Assembly (NCBI RefSeq): GCF_001649575.2
Contig: NC_051449.1
Location: 18,078,431-18,142,430 of the forward strand
Length of the DNA: 64,000 bases
Source of the DNA: Kryptolebias marmoratus
Lineage: Eukaryota > Chordata > Actinopteri > Cyprinodontiformes > Rivulidae
Direction of reading: 5' to 3'
The position numbers and the translations under genes were made by a program. Below the pieces are notes generated by a model. That model did no database searches and had not been told where the DNA came from. It saw only the letters and a program-made list of their open reading frames with translations. Positions 11,901 to 22,000 of this stretch are shown piece after piece; position 1 is the stretch's first letter, and each line of letters starts with the position of its first letter.

Positions 11901-14900
11901 TGCCAAGAAACCCTCCATCAGCATCACCACCGATTCACTCAAGGTATCGGCAGCGGATTAAGATACATCTGTGGTTGTTTGTGATACTCCTGTGCCTGCT
12001 AGAGTTTGACTAATGGGAACTACTTAATAACTAGTGCAAGAAGTAAAAAGCCTGTAGGCAGCTAATCAGCCGGATTAAAGAATTGTTGACCTCTAGGACA
12101 TGATGCATGGTTTTTATTTTTAATTTTTTTTTTTTACTGCTTTTGTCATCAACACTGAACAGGGCGAGGTGTAACATTCACATGTTTGTTTCCTCATCCT
12201 TCACCCTCAGTCTCTGATTCCGGACATCAAGCCGCCTCTAGGTCAGGAGGCAGTAGTGGAGCTACACCCTGAGGAAGCTGTCGTATCTGGGGCCGACGAT
12301 GAAGACCAGGAGAGTCCAGAGCAGAACCTGCAGATCCGACGCACGGTCACACAGGTGTCTTTGCAGCCCGTACTCCCATGGCATGAATTATTATGAGAAA
12401 GACTTTTTTTGTTATGTGAAATCTTCCAGAAAATCTTACATTTTTTTCTCAGTGGTTGTTGTATTGATGCACTCCATCTACCTTAAGGTGGTGCATGCTG
12501 AGGAGAACGGACAGCAAGAGGCAAAGAGGAGCAGGTGTGAGGAGTTTGAGGAGGAGGATTCACAGTTAGAGCCAGAAAGAATAAAGGTCCATGAAGAGCA
12601 GATGGATACTTCCATCCCCGGAGCTTTGGAAACCCAGTCGCCAACTCAAACAAGCCAAGATGTTGAAATTAGCACTGGTACTATATTTACCACAATTCAC
12701 ACTTTTCTATTAAAACTCTGTTGCAGTGTATTCACAATATTTTACTAATTTTAGCGCAACTTTTAGTAAAAATATAGCAGAACTGAATAATTAGGAAGAC
12801 ATAAACGAAAAAGGTTATGTTGATTCTTCCCCTTGATTGTAGTGATGCCCAGCGAAACCCTCATCCGCCGCTCCATCAGCCAGCAGAAAACGGGTGTTTC
12901 CATCACCATCGACGACCCCGTTCGTACGAGCCGGCAGCCTTCGCCACCTCGAGGCAAAGTCTCCAATATCGTTCACGTCTGCAACCTGGTGAGAGAACAG
13001 TCCTCCCTTGTTGCACTTATTTGTTACTGTGAGAATATTCCCTGACTTCAGTTGTGCAGCAAAGATGGAAACTTCTTTTTCTCTGTTTGTATCACTTGGT
13101 CTCTGTGGCATTTATACCTCTGATTGGTTCTATATTCAGTCACTTTACAGGGATGTTTTATGTATTACAACCTACTTTGGGTTTAAGCTGTAGCTCTGTC
13201 TGATTCCACATTTGACTCAGTGGCCGCAAGGTGCTGAGATCCTGTGGCTACAAAACAAGCTCAGATCCTCAACATTTCATTAACGTGTTTGATAGTTGTC
13301 ATAGGGTGGTTGTTGCTGACATGCTGTTTTTTGTTTTTGCTAACTAGGGCAGAGTACATTATGGCGGCATCAGTCCCATCTGTCCATTGTTCCAGTAGTT
13401 TGGTGGTTTGTTTGTTTTGGAAATGTTCCTTTTGAAATAGTTTAGGCAGCAGCTGAAGTTTGGTTTTTGAGCAGGAAGAATCTTAGAACCAAACAGTGAT
13501 AGGTAGACAACTGGGTTGTCTACCTATCACTTGGATGTCAGATCTCAGTGAAGACATGTTTTCACACAAACTGCTGTCTCTAAACGACAGATTTGACAGA
13601 AAGGCATCCTAAGCTGTTACATCCTGTCGACACCGTCTTCTAATGTTTACATTTCTCCCAATTGTAATTCTAATTTCTGTAGAGGACCACGGTGCAGGAA
13701 CACAGTTCATCTGCGCAGATGACAACACTGTCTCATTTTGTTCCTCCAAAGAAGCATTTTGTATCGTCAGTCAAATCCAGAAAGTTGTTGTAAACAACAG
13801 TCTGTTTGTAAATGCTATTTGTAATGCTGAGAAGCGTTTCTGACCACTGACGGCGTATTAATGAACCTCTGTGTAACTGAGACTCCTTTCTAGTGGGATT
13901 AGTAGACGTCAGCTGATCATATTAAAGCACATCTCAGTGTTATTAGGCATCGTGGTTTTCCCTCTTTATTGTATTTGGGTGAACGGTGTTGTGAACGCAG
14001 CTCTAGGGCACATTTAGAGTTGTGTTGAGGGAAAATAAGTTCATGGTTTGACTTTGCATCTATATTGAAGCTCAGTTTTTCATTGTTTTCTCTTGACTTG
14101 AGCTGAGTAGACACAGTAACACATGACTGTTGTTAAATCACTTTATTTGGTCTCCAGAATCCAACATCGGAGCTTCTTCCTTGATTGAACTGAAACAGCT
14201 CATTAGTCACATCTTTGTTTTAACATCAAAACGTTTTCTCCATTTTATCCTTAATGTCTGCCTTGTGTTCCAGCCAGATGTTTCAATCAGTCAGTTATTG
14301 TTGGCTGTATGAGAAATACTGAGTATAATTAAATATTTATTTTGTTGCAACTTGAAGTTTAAAAGTGCTGATAAGCTTGATGTCATATTTTGTTTAGGTG
14401 AGGCCGTTCACACTCGGACAGCTGAAGGAGCTGCTCAGCAGAACTGGCACTCTGGTGGAGGACGGCTTCTGGATCGATAAAATCAAGTCCCATTGTTATG
14501 TCACTGTGAGTTGTTACAGATGGTTACTTATTTGTGTAATGACTGCTCAGAGCCACTCTGAAAGACTTTTCTTTTTGTTTTTCTGTGTAGTACTCTTGTA
14601 TAGAGGAGGCGGTGGCTACACAAGCTGCTCTTCACGGAGTTAAATGGCCTCAAAGCAACCCAAAAGTCCTTCGGGTGGACTTTTGTGAGCAGGATGAGGT
14701 GAGCTGTTTTTATTTTATGCCCTCAGTCCTTGTCCATGTGTTGCTAACAGGTGTCTCTGTGCTTCGCAGTTGGATTTCCACAAAGGCTTGATCGTAGCGG
14801 ACAAACCCGGAGAAGAAGAAGCGGGGCCCGCCTCTGGACGTGGACGGACGTCTGTGCTGCCCTCCCTCCTCCCCGAGAGAGACCTGTGGGCCGAGCGCGA

Positions 14901-15682
14901 GCGCGAGATGGAGCGGAGAGAGCGGGCCCGAGCAGAGCGGGAGTGGGATCGAGACAAGGTCAAAGAGTTCGGGAAACCCGGGGAGGAGAAGGACGGAGGC
15001 CCCCGGAGGTCGCGCTCCAGAGAGAGACGGCGTAAGGAGAGGGGGAAGAGCAAGGAGAAGAAGACGGAAAAGAAACGTAAGAAACCTGCCATTTTGATTT
15101 TATGCTGGATATTTAATGATAGTTTTGTTAAATATCCTGATGTTTTTCTGGGTCAACAGCCGAAGATCCCCCAGCCAAACTGCTTGATGACTTGTTCCGC
15201 AAGACTAAAGCAGCTCCTTGCATTTACTGGCTTCCACTTACGGAGGAACAGGTGAGACCCACGTCACTTCATGCTGTCTAAAATTCTGAGCCGGAAGTTT
15301 TATTCGAGCCTCCAACCTCTCCTCGTTTCAGAGTCTTCAGCGGGAAGCTGACAGAGCAGAAAGGAGCAAACAGCGTGAGAAGCAGAGGAAAGAACGGGAA
15401 GAAGAGGAGGCCAAAAAAAGGGAAGAGGAGCGTAAGGAGAGGGTGAAAGCTGCGGGCGCCACGACGGGAGACCGAAGTGAGGGTGAGAAGGACAAGGACC
15501 GAGACAGAGAGAGGGACAGAGACAAAGGTAGAGACAAAGACCGGGACAGGAACAGAGATCGAGACAGGGAGAGGGAAAGGGAGAGGGAGAACGACAAACG
15601 CAGGGATGGTTACCGTAAACCAGGAGGCAGCTCGGCTCGCCGCTCGCGCAGCCGAAGCGATCCGAGAGAGAGGAGGCGCTGA
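765..15682 (+). CDS. acin1: Acinus (apoptotic chromatin condensation inducer 1), 18 coding exons, ~1713 aa
   Basis: Nuclear RNA-binding protein of the ASAP complex (with RNPS1 and SAP18), tied to the exon junction complex, splicing and apoptotic chromatin condensation. Coding exons: 765-902, 2238-2303, 2481-2592, 3001-3056, 3199-6081, 6630-6743, 6988-7073, 8642-8699, 10447-10486, 11801-11943, 12211-12354, 12488-12677, 12843-12988, 14398-14505, 14591-14698, 14770-15076, 15160-15251, 15332-15682. All junctions are GT-AG and phases are compatible throughout. Seen: an N-terminal SAP domain ([17 protein letters not shown]), the conserved [14 protein letters not shown] segment, [20 protein letters not shown], an RRM at about residues 1380-1470, an RSB motif around [19 protein letters not shown] (~1570-1597), and an RS/RD-rich C-terminus ending DPRERRR. 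The domain order equals human ACIN1. The central E/R/K-rich region is far longer than I know from mammals. Upstream alternative exons or isoform starts are not resolved. Confidence 0.95.
903..2237 (+). other. acin1 intron 1 with GC/CpG-richer 5' part
   Basis: The first ~550 bases after exon 1 are GC- and CpG-richer than the rest of the intron, consistent with a CpG-type promoter extending into intron 1. The open frames here are short and show no family resemblance. No other gene is seen. Confidence 0.45.
2914..2960. repeat. (AT)n microsatellite followed by poly-T
   Basis: An uninterrupted AT dinucleotide run of about 47 bases is followed directly by ~14 Ts. It lies in acin1 intron 3, 40 bases before the splice acceptor at 3000. 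The poly-T may act as the polypyrimidine tract of that acceptor. Confidence 0.95.
3199..6081 (+). other. acin1: acin1 giant exon 5 (961 codons)
   Basis: A single 2883-base exon encodes residues 125-1085. In order it holds an acidic/Ser-rich part, a Pro/Ser-rich part (~residues 220-290), a long E/R/K-rich stretch (~409-828), then Ser/Pro-rich and Ser-rich tails. The acceptor CTGATCAG and donor AAG|GTAAGC are clear. Large antisense frames over this exon are low-complexity shadows. Confidence 0.93.
4051..5310 (+). repeat. acin1: Coding repeat: ER/K-rich charged helix region of acin1
   Basis: About 420 residues are almost entirely E, R, K, L, A, Q and I. From about 4515 to 5030 a 16-residue (48-base) unit, [16 protein letters not shown], recurs in near-perfect tandem copies, with variants containing LEAERREK. 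The pattern suggests a long charged single alpha helix or coiled coil. The reading frame stays open throughout, so the repeat is under coding constraint. Confidence 0.9.
7074..8641 (+). other. acin1 intron 7, no gene seen
   Basis: A 1.6-kb intron. I see no coding exon, RNA gene or recognisable transposon end. The splice pair GTCTGT / AAATGCAG joins codon parts AG|G (Arg). Confidence 0.6.
8700..10446 (+). other. acin1 intron 8, no gene seen
   Basis: A 1.75-kb intron flanked by GAG|GTAAGG and TTTCAG|GTT. A GC-richer patch at 9080-9250 has short open frames without family resemblance. A CTCF-like 14-mer, CCATCAGATGGCAG, lies at 10249-10262 with one departure from the core consensus. Confidence 0.5.
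10692..11750. mobile_element. hAT-like (Charlie-type ends) non-autonomous DNA transposon in acin1 intron 9
   Basis: The left end CAGTGGTTCTCAAACTT is matched, inverted, by the right end read as CAGTGGTTCTCTAACTG, giving a terminal inverted repeat of ~17 bases with two mismatches. CAGTGGTTCTCAA termini are typical of hAT/Charlie elements. The 1059-base interior has no transposase frame. The expected 8-base target duplication is not clear; AATT flanks both ends as part of a wider palindrome. Confidence 0.65.
13495..13531. repeat. Perfect 17-bp inverted repeat with 3-nt loop
   Basis: The left arm at 13496-13511 (GTGATAGGTAGACAAC) is followed by TGG, then its exact reverse complement at 13515-13530. 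The outer A/T at 13495/13531 also pairs. It lies in acin1 intron 13 and would form a stable hairpin in DNA or pre-mRNA. Confidence 0.9.
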
Positions 15683-16634
15683 AGGCCGACCCCCCCTCCT
15701 CCATTTGCCTTTCACTACATGTACTTTGTTACAACAAAGACCCAACAGAGGACCAATTGATGTCGTTTCCATCCCTCGAAAAGTCACTTCTTTTCTTTTT
15801 TCTTTTTTTTTTTTTAAGCACATCTACACCTACAGAGTGGCGCTAAGGGAGACCATGACTTTTGCAGTGTTGTTTTTTCCAGAGTGCTGTACGTCTCGGT
15901 CTATTCAACAATTTTCTTTAATCATTCTCCAATCTCTTTCTTCAGTTTTTGTCCTGACCGCGTAGCAGTACGGCACACTTAGCAATTTTCATTTACCCCC
16001 AAATCGCCCTGTTCTGTTCTTTTTTTTGTTTGTTTTCCCCAAAACAATGTAGGTGCGGATTATAATTTTCAATCAATGGATGAATCTTTTGGGGTCAAAC
16101 ACTCTGCAGTTTGGTGAGGAGTTCTTTTGTTGCTGCATGTAGTACAAAGCTACGCTTGCCAATGCTGCCAGAAGAAAAGCCTTTTTTCTTCTGTGTAGAG
16201 GCTTGCAGAAATCAGAAAATATTGCAATTGTTTGGTATTTTGTACAGATCTATAAGAATATTCAAAATTAAGTCTTTAAATAAGGCAGCTCTGGGGGAAT
16301 TTTTCACTTAGTGTGTAAAAACTACTAAGGCAATGCAGTGTTTCTCTGTTATCTCTGTTATGAGATAATTCTCTGTGGGAGAGTATCTGTCACACCCAAC
16401 AAAAATAATGATTATGTCCTTATTGAACCCCCCTCCCCCCATCTTTCCTTCCTCCCTTCTCGCCCTGTAGAGTCTTTACAGGCCTGAGAGGAGAGGTCGC
16501 ATTATGACTTTTACCACCAATGGTTTTAATATTGTTTTTTTTTTTATCGTTATTTTATCATTTTAGTACAAAGATTTCTTCTTGTTTTTAATTTCTTTGA
16601 GTCGCCTATAAGTGGTGAATGTACAAATAATAAA
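15683..16634 (+). terminator. acin1: acin1 3'UTR and AATAAA polyA signal
   Basis: A non-coding, T-rich stretch follows the TGA stop (15680-15682). The hexamer AATAAA is at 16629-16634, giving a 3'UTR of roughly 0.97 kb. Cleavage probably falls near 16650. Confidence 0.65.
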
Positions 16635-16796
16635 AATTGAAGTTTGAAGAGATTGCAATATTTCTTTCCCATTCTCCGCAACGAAGAGGATCCGTCCGTT
16701 TTCGGTGCTCTCGGCCGTGGCCTTTAAAAACCTGACAAGTTTCTGAAAATAGCTCAGCTGAACTTTAGCTGATGGGCTTGATGAAACGCTCAATCG

Positions 16797-16812
16797 CCAC
16801 CAGGGGGCGCTC
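16797..16812 (+). promoter_or_regulatory. Near-consensus CTCF motif between convergent acin1 and mmp14
   Basis: The sequence CCACCAGGGGGCGCTC fits the vertebrate CTCF core (CCASYAGRKGGCRS) at every core position. It lies ~160 bases past the acin1 polyA signal, where an insulator or loop anchor would separate the two convergent genes. Occupancy is inferred. Confidence 0.6.
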
Positions 16813-18280
16813 GTACTGCATTTGCTTCAAACCTTTCAAAGAAGCTAAAATATTTAATGCAGTCAAGTTAAACTGTTACAAAAATCTGACATGTTAAGAA
16901 TTTGAAGGGTTTGCCAGGATTTCTGTTAATATTTCAGCTGAGAAGACAAAAACAAAGTCCCGATTTCGCTCTGTTGCGATCATTTGCTCAGTTTCTTTCA
17001 AAATCACATATTTTCTGTCTTTCCTTTTCTCAGTCCATCTCTCTGGTCGTTATCCTGCAAAGCTCAGCAGTGCTTCTCTGTAATTACAGCCCTTTGGTCG
17101 CTGAGCCTGACATTTTTCTGCCCTGATGCAACCCAGCGTCTGGACTCTGCAGACCTTTCGCTCCTAACATCTTCCTGACACTCAGGAACAAATCAGAGTG
17201 GGACAGCAGCTGGAGAAGGAACCCGTCTCTTATCGCTAATGACTTCAGCCACAGGGATGAGACAAACTACAGCGTGATGCGGAATGACTGCTGAAAATTT
17301 GTTCAAGCTGAAGCTGAGTTGTTACAGTGAAAAGAAGCAAAACACTACTAAAAACTAAAAAAAAGAGCATAAAACTAGCTCAAAGCTATAAGGAGCAGAA
17401 AGCTAACTTAAAAACCAAAAGTAGGTAAATGTTAGCTAAAAGTAACCATATTAGAATAGAAGCTAAATGGAGCAAAAGAAGACAAAAACAGCCCGTTTGC
17501 GGAAGCAGATTTCAAAGAGAGCCATGTTTTTGAATGAACTGAAGAAATCTCAATGTGCTTCTGAGGGGAAAGTATTTGTAAATAAAGTTGAATATTCATA
17601 AGTATAAAAGTCACAAACAACAAAAGCCAGTGCACCCACCTCCTGACTGAGCTGAAGTTTTTGATGTATGAGTTGCTAAAATAGCACAAAGTATCTAGAA
17701 GTGGTTAAGCGTACGGAAAAGAAAAAGCAGGAAGACAGCAGTGTGATTGCTGAACTTAAGGCAGGTATAAGACGGTAAAGATGGGCTGAATGTTAGGACA
17801 AAGACATCTTGGTCAAAGTTCAGTTTGTTTTTGTTTTTTTATCATTAGGCTACAAAATCAGGACTGTCGGTTGTTCCGTTTCACGTCTGTAAGCAGCTCC
17901 TGTTCATAATGAAGTCCTCAGGATCTCCTTATCAGCAGTGCACAAGAACACGTTGGACAGTTTTAATGGTGTGAAACACCTTTCAGAGAAAATGCATCAA
18001 CCTGTAAGTGCTACTGGATGTGCACTACAGCTGTATTATCTGTTTTATCCATCCTTCCCTCCAGGTTTCTGTTCACTGTACCTCCTGCTGTGTAGCCTGG
18101 GCATGTGGAACCAGAGAAAGAGCTTCAGAAGCTTTGAAATATACTTAGCATGACTTTGCAGAAGAATGCAAATGTCCGTCTGCAACAGAGACGTCCTGTC
18201 ATCCTGCTGTTTAGTTTTAGGCAAAAATATGAATAAAAAAAGAAAAACCTTTTTTCATTTTTGCCATTCATTCACTGGCG
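16813..18280. other. Intergenic, no gene seen
   Basis: No supported coding exon. A degenerate simple repeat rich in (A)AGCTAAAAGTA-like words runs through about 17340-17460. A reverse-oriented relative lies in mmp14 intron 3. Confidence 0.5.
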
Positions 18281-18445
18281 AGTGCCTGGTGGTCGAGCCT
18301 TGGCTTCTGTGGCTCAGCCTTGCCAAGCCCCCCCCCCCAAAAAAAAGAAACAGGATGCCCCCTCCACATGGACCCACCACCTGCGGGAAGGTCGGGTGCC
18401 ATATAAGCTGGGTGGGAGGCAAAGGAGTCAATTCCTGGCAGCATA
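18281..18445 (+). mobile_element. Possible fragment of a fish non-LTR retrotransposon 5' region
   Basis: A GC-rich island in AT-rich DNA includes GGTCGAGCCTTGG, GTGGCTCAGCC, CCCACCACCTGCGGGA and GGTGGGAGGC. From memory, this word order recurs in 5' regions of a common fish LINE. It contains no open frame with RT or endonuclease motifs. The assignment rests on recollection and is tentative. Confidence 0.35.
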
Positions 18446-21328
18446 GATATTCCCCCTATTGAATTCTTTAAAGGAAAAAAATGGGATGTTTTAATTTTGA
18501 AATTCTTCTGATACACAGAATATTCTTTTCAAATTCTTTATGTAAAGATTAAAACTCCTGGTTTCAGCACCTTGCACTGAGACTATGAATAGTAAAGAGC
18601 TTTATGAAATTAGCCATTCTTTAGAGGACGCTATAGTAGTGGAGATTATTTGTCAAATACTGACGAAAAAACTTGTTAGTGATGGGTTAACTGAGTCCTA
18701 AAGCAAACAAAGCTTTTTACTTTAGGGTAGCAGTTGTATGAACAGTGATTAAGACCATCAATCTGGTTCATAAAAGGTGTTCCCCCCCCTGACTTTCTAT
18801 CCCCATACACAGTCTGTCACTTTATTTTTATGAGTTTTGAACCATGAAGATAATTAAACCCTGACCATCACCATGCAAACATTTTCCTGTATATTTATAA
18901 AAAAAAAAAAGATGTTTGTACTTGGATGCTGAAAATGACCCCAAAATTGTCTGGAAACATTTGGTCTTTTAAAACAAAAGTTGTGGGCGACCCCTTTGCC
19001 TTAACTTCGGCCAGATTTTTACCTGCTGCTGCTACTTTAGGACCCGAAGCACCTGGATCAGCTAAAGAAAGGGCAGATCTGGACCCGCGTGTCACAAAGA
19101 GCCTCAGGAACTCGTGACAGACTCGCCTCAGGTCGGTGTTTTTCCAGGTTTCTGTGTTGCAGCTGATGGAGAGCAGCAGACCACCTCAGCAACCAGTCAG
19201 CTGAGCACGACCGCTCAGGTCCTGGTGAGTGGGCACTAAAAACAATCTGTAGTTGCTCTGTAAGCAAACCCCCCCTCTCCTTTAACCTCCTGTTTCTTTC
19301 TCAGAAACCACATAGGTTTGTGTTAGAAGCTCAGCTTTCAAAGTCGACCTCAGATGTGGCCTTTCTGATCTCTGACTTTGCTCTCATTCTGCTTAAATTG
19401 GGACTTTTTTTTTGAAGCTGCATTTCTCCTTCCCACCCTCCTTTGCTTTTTAATGATTTGTTTTGTATTCGTTATTAATCACTGAGGAGACTATTGGCTG
19501 CGTCACGCAAACACAAATTACTAGGAAATGATGTGGGGATTAACGGCAGCAGTATTATGACAGCCAGTCTTAACTGAAGTTCAATATTCCCTTGATATAT
19601 ACACACCCCTCCCTTTTCTCTTTAAGTCTTCTCCTGCCTCTCACCCCCAGTTTTTTTTTCTTTTCTTGGGATGACATGTATGAGCTTATGGAAACCAGAT
19701 GTGAGCTTTGCATTCGTAGGAGAAAAGCCAAGCACACTGTTGTGAGATTGAAGAACAAGAAGCTCTTTGATCTTCTTGCGTCTATCTTGTGATTTTGAAC
19801 GCTCATACAGTGATTATATAAGCCTGTTTAGATGTTTACAGCAAAGTGGGAAGTTGGTTGTTTTTTTTTTTGCTCATATTGTTGATCCAAGTAAAAATGG
19901 CCTCAACCGGAAAAAAAGACTTTTCGCACCTGTATGCTCTACGCCTCCCCCAACACATTACTTCCTTTTGACAATTTCTAAGAGCCTGCTCCTGCTGCGC
20001 CGCACCCGACTCAAAGTGCAGACACTGTGATAAGCAACAAAAACAGGCGTGTAGCTTCCAGCAGATTCAGCAGAGGCGGACCAGCCTCCATTGCTAAGAA
20101 AGCAAAGATCACAAACCAAACAGCTGGTGTCAGAACCCCCTCCCCTTGATATTTGGGCTTCTGGGGAAGACAGAAATATGTTTAAATGATGAGATTTGTG
20201 CTTCTTTTTTTTTTTCCACACATACTTCTATGTGTTCCTAAATGGAAAAACGATATGCGGGTTATTCACCCCTCTCTCCTCCTCTGGTGGTGCTCAACAG
20301 GATCTGTGCAGCGACTCAGGAAAAACAGTGATCAGAAGGTGGAGCACCTCCTTTAAAGCTCCGCGCACTGCCAAAATCTCCTATTAAAACCAAGACCAGG
20401 AGGTAATATTTAAAATGTGTTAAAACTGTCCGGCTGATCTGTGGAAGATTAAGACTCTTGTCGCATCTCATTTTGCTCCAAAGGCCGAGTTTACTCAGTG
20501 TGGACTTCTCAGGGCAGTTAGCCAAGATGACGGAGTTAGGATTTTTCCAGTAATCTTTAATTCTGACGTAAAAAGAGCAACAAAGACCATCCAAATCTGC
20601 TTAAATGCTTGCTTATGAACTTGCAGCCAAAAAAAACCTATCAGTTTACCTAAATTAAGTTATAATGTGCATCAGCTTTCATATATATATTTTTTTTTCT
20701 CTGCTCTGTTTCGTATTTCACAGTCAATTCTTTAAAGCTGTTTATTGAGGGATTTCTTTAATTTGCGATGAAATTTATTGCAAAGAAATAAATGAAGAAC
20801 TGCTGACGGAGCAAGGCAAGAGAAGTGACGTCTTTATAAATTTATTAGGTTAGGTTGTTCTAAATCCTATATGTGTCTTAGAAAAAGGTCATTTAAATGT
20901 CTTATATGAACAATTTGACTAATTACATCTGTAGTCCTTTATTTTGCCGCCCCACCCCAGTATAATTGTGACTCAAAAGGTGCTCAAATTTACAGTGAAA
21001 TCCACAATAAGCAGCAGCAGACAAGTCATGACAGAAAGCACTGAGGTTTGCTGACTTTAAGGTTGGATTGCTTTTCCAAAACAGCTGCTGTTTCAGTCCC
21101 CGAGTGAGGCTGAGGGTTTGTTTAGGTAAATATTCACTCTTTTTTGCAGTACTCATTTAAAAGTGGTTTTCTGATTGTTCAGAAAAAAAAAATAGGCAAA
21201 GTCATAAAAATTGTATTACAAAATCGCGTGTATGCTAACCTAGATCAACAAAAACAGGAAAAAAAACTTTTTGTTAGTAAGCATGGATGTTGCACTTGAA
21301 AGATGAGGGATGAAAGTCAGCCGTGTGA
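18446..21328. other. Intergenic, no supported gene
   Basis: AT-rich with short open frames only. The single exon-like object is a 62-base segment at 19163-19224 bounded by TTGCAG and GTGAGT, with no recognised product. A GC-richer patch at 19980-20150 could not be assigned. Confidence 0.45.
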
Positions 21329-22000
21329 AGACCGTACCTGTGTGTGAAGGAGAGGGAGGCAGGTGGGACAGTGAGGCTACAAGGAGCAGAGGTCACAAAG
21401 GTGCAGGACTTGCAGGTCTTTAAGGACTTGGGGTCGACTGTTCAGGAAAACAGGGAGTGTGGTAAAGAGGTGAAGAAGAGAGTCCAGGCAGGATGGAGTG
21501 GATGGATCAAAGTTTCAGGGGGGATTTGTGACAAAGGGGTGGCAGCGAAGGTCAAAGGAAAGGTTTACAGACAGTGGTGAGAGCAGCTGTGTTGTATGAT
21601 TTGGAGACAGTGGGATGGACAAAAAGACAGGAGACAGAACTGGAAGTGGCAGAACTGAAGATGTTGAGGTTCTCCTTGGGAGGGACAAGGATGGACAGGA
21701 TTAGGAATGAGGTCATCAGAGGTACAGCACAGGTTGAACAGCTGGGAGATAAAGTTAGAGGCCAGACTGAGATGGTTTGGACATGTGCAGAGGAGGGACA
21801 GTGGGTATATTGGTAGAAGGATGTTAGAGATGCAGCTGCCAGGAAAAAGACAAAGAGGAGATATCTGGAAGCAGTTAGAGAGGACATGGAGGTAGTTGGA
21901 GTGAGGACAGAGGACGCAGAAGACAGAGCTAGATGGAGGAGGAGGACTCGCTGTGGCGAACCCTGAAAAGGGAACAGCCCAAAGAAAAAGAAGAAGACTT
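21329..22000 (+). mobile_element. 5'-truncated, decayed non-LTR retrotransposon (RTE-like C-terminal tail)
   Basis: Translations in shifting + frames give the C-terminal region typical of fish RTE-type LINEs. Seen are an LGSTVQENRECGKEVKKRV segment, then AVLYDLETV, RQETELEVAELKMLRF, LRWFGHVQRRDSGYIGRRM and an EDAEDRARWRRRTRCGEP-like end. A purine-rich AAAGAAAAAGAAGAAG tail follows near 21980-22000. At least two frame changes interrupt it and the catalytic RT part is absent. The long antisense frame across it is a shadow. Confidence 0.75.

Noticed and set aside
14751..15097. Alternative + and - frames over acin1 exon 16
   Set aside because: The region is RS/RE-rich and open in several frames. 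The frame continuing the RRM and leading to the RSB motif is the coding one.
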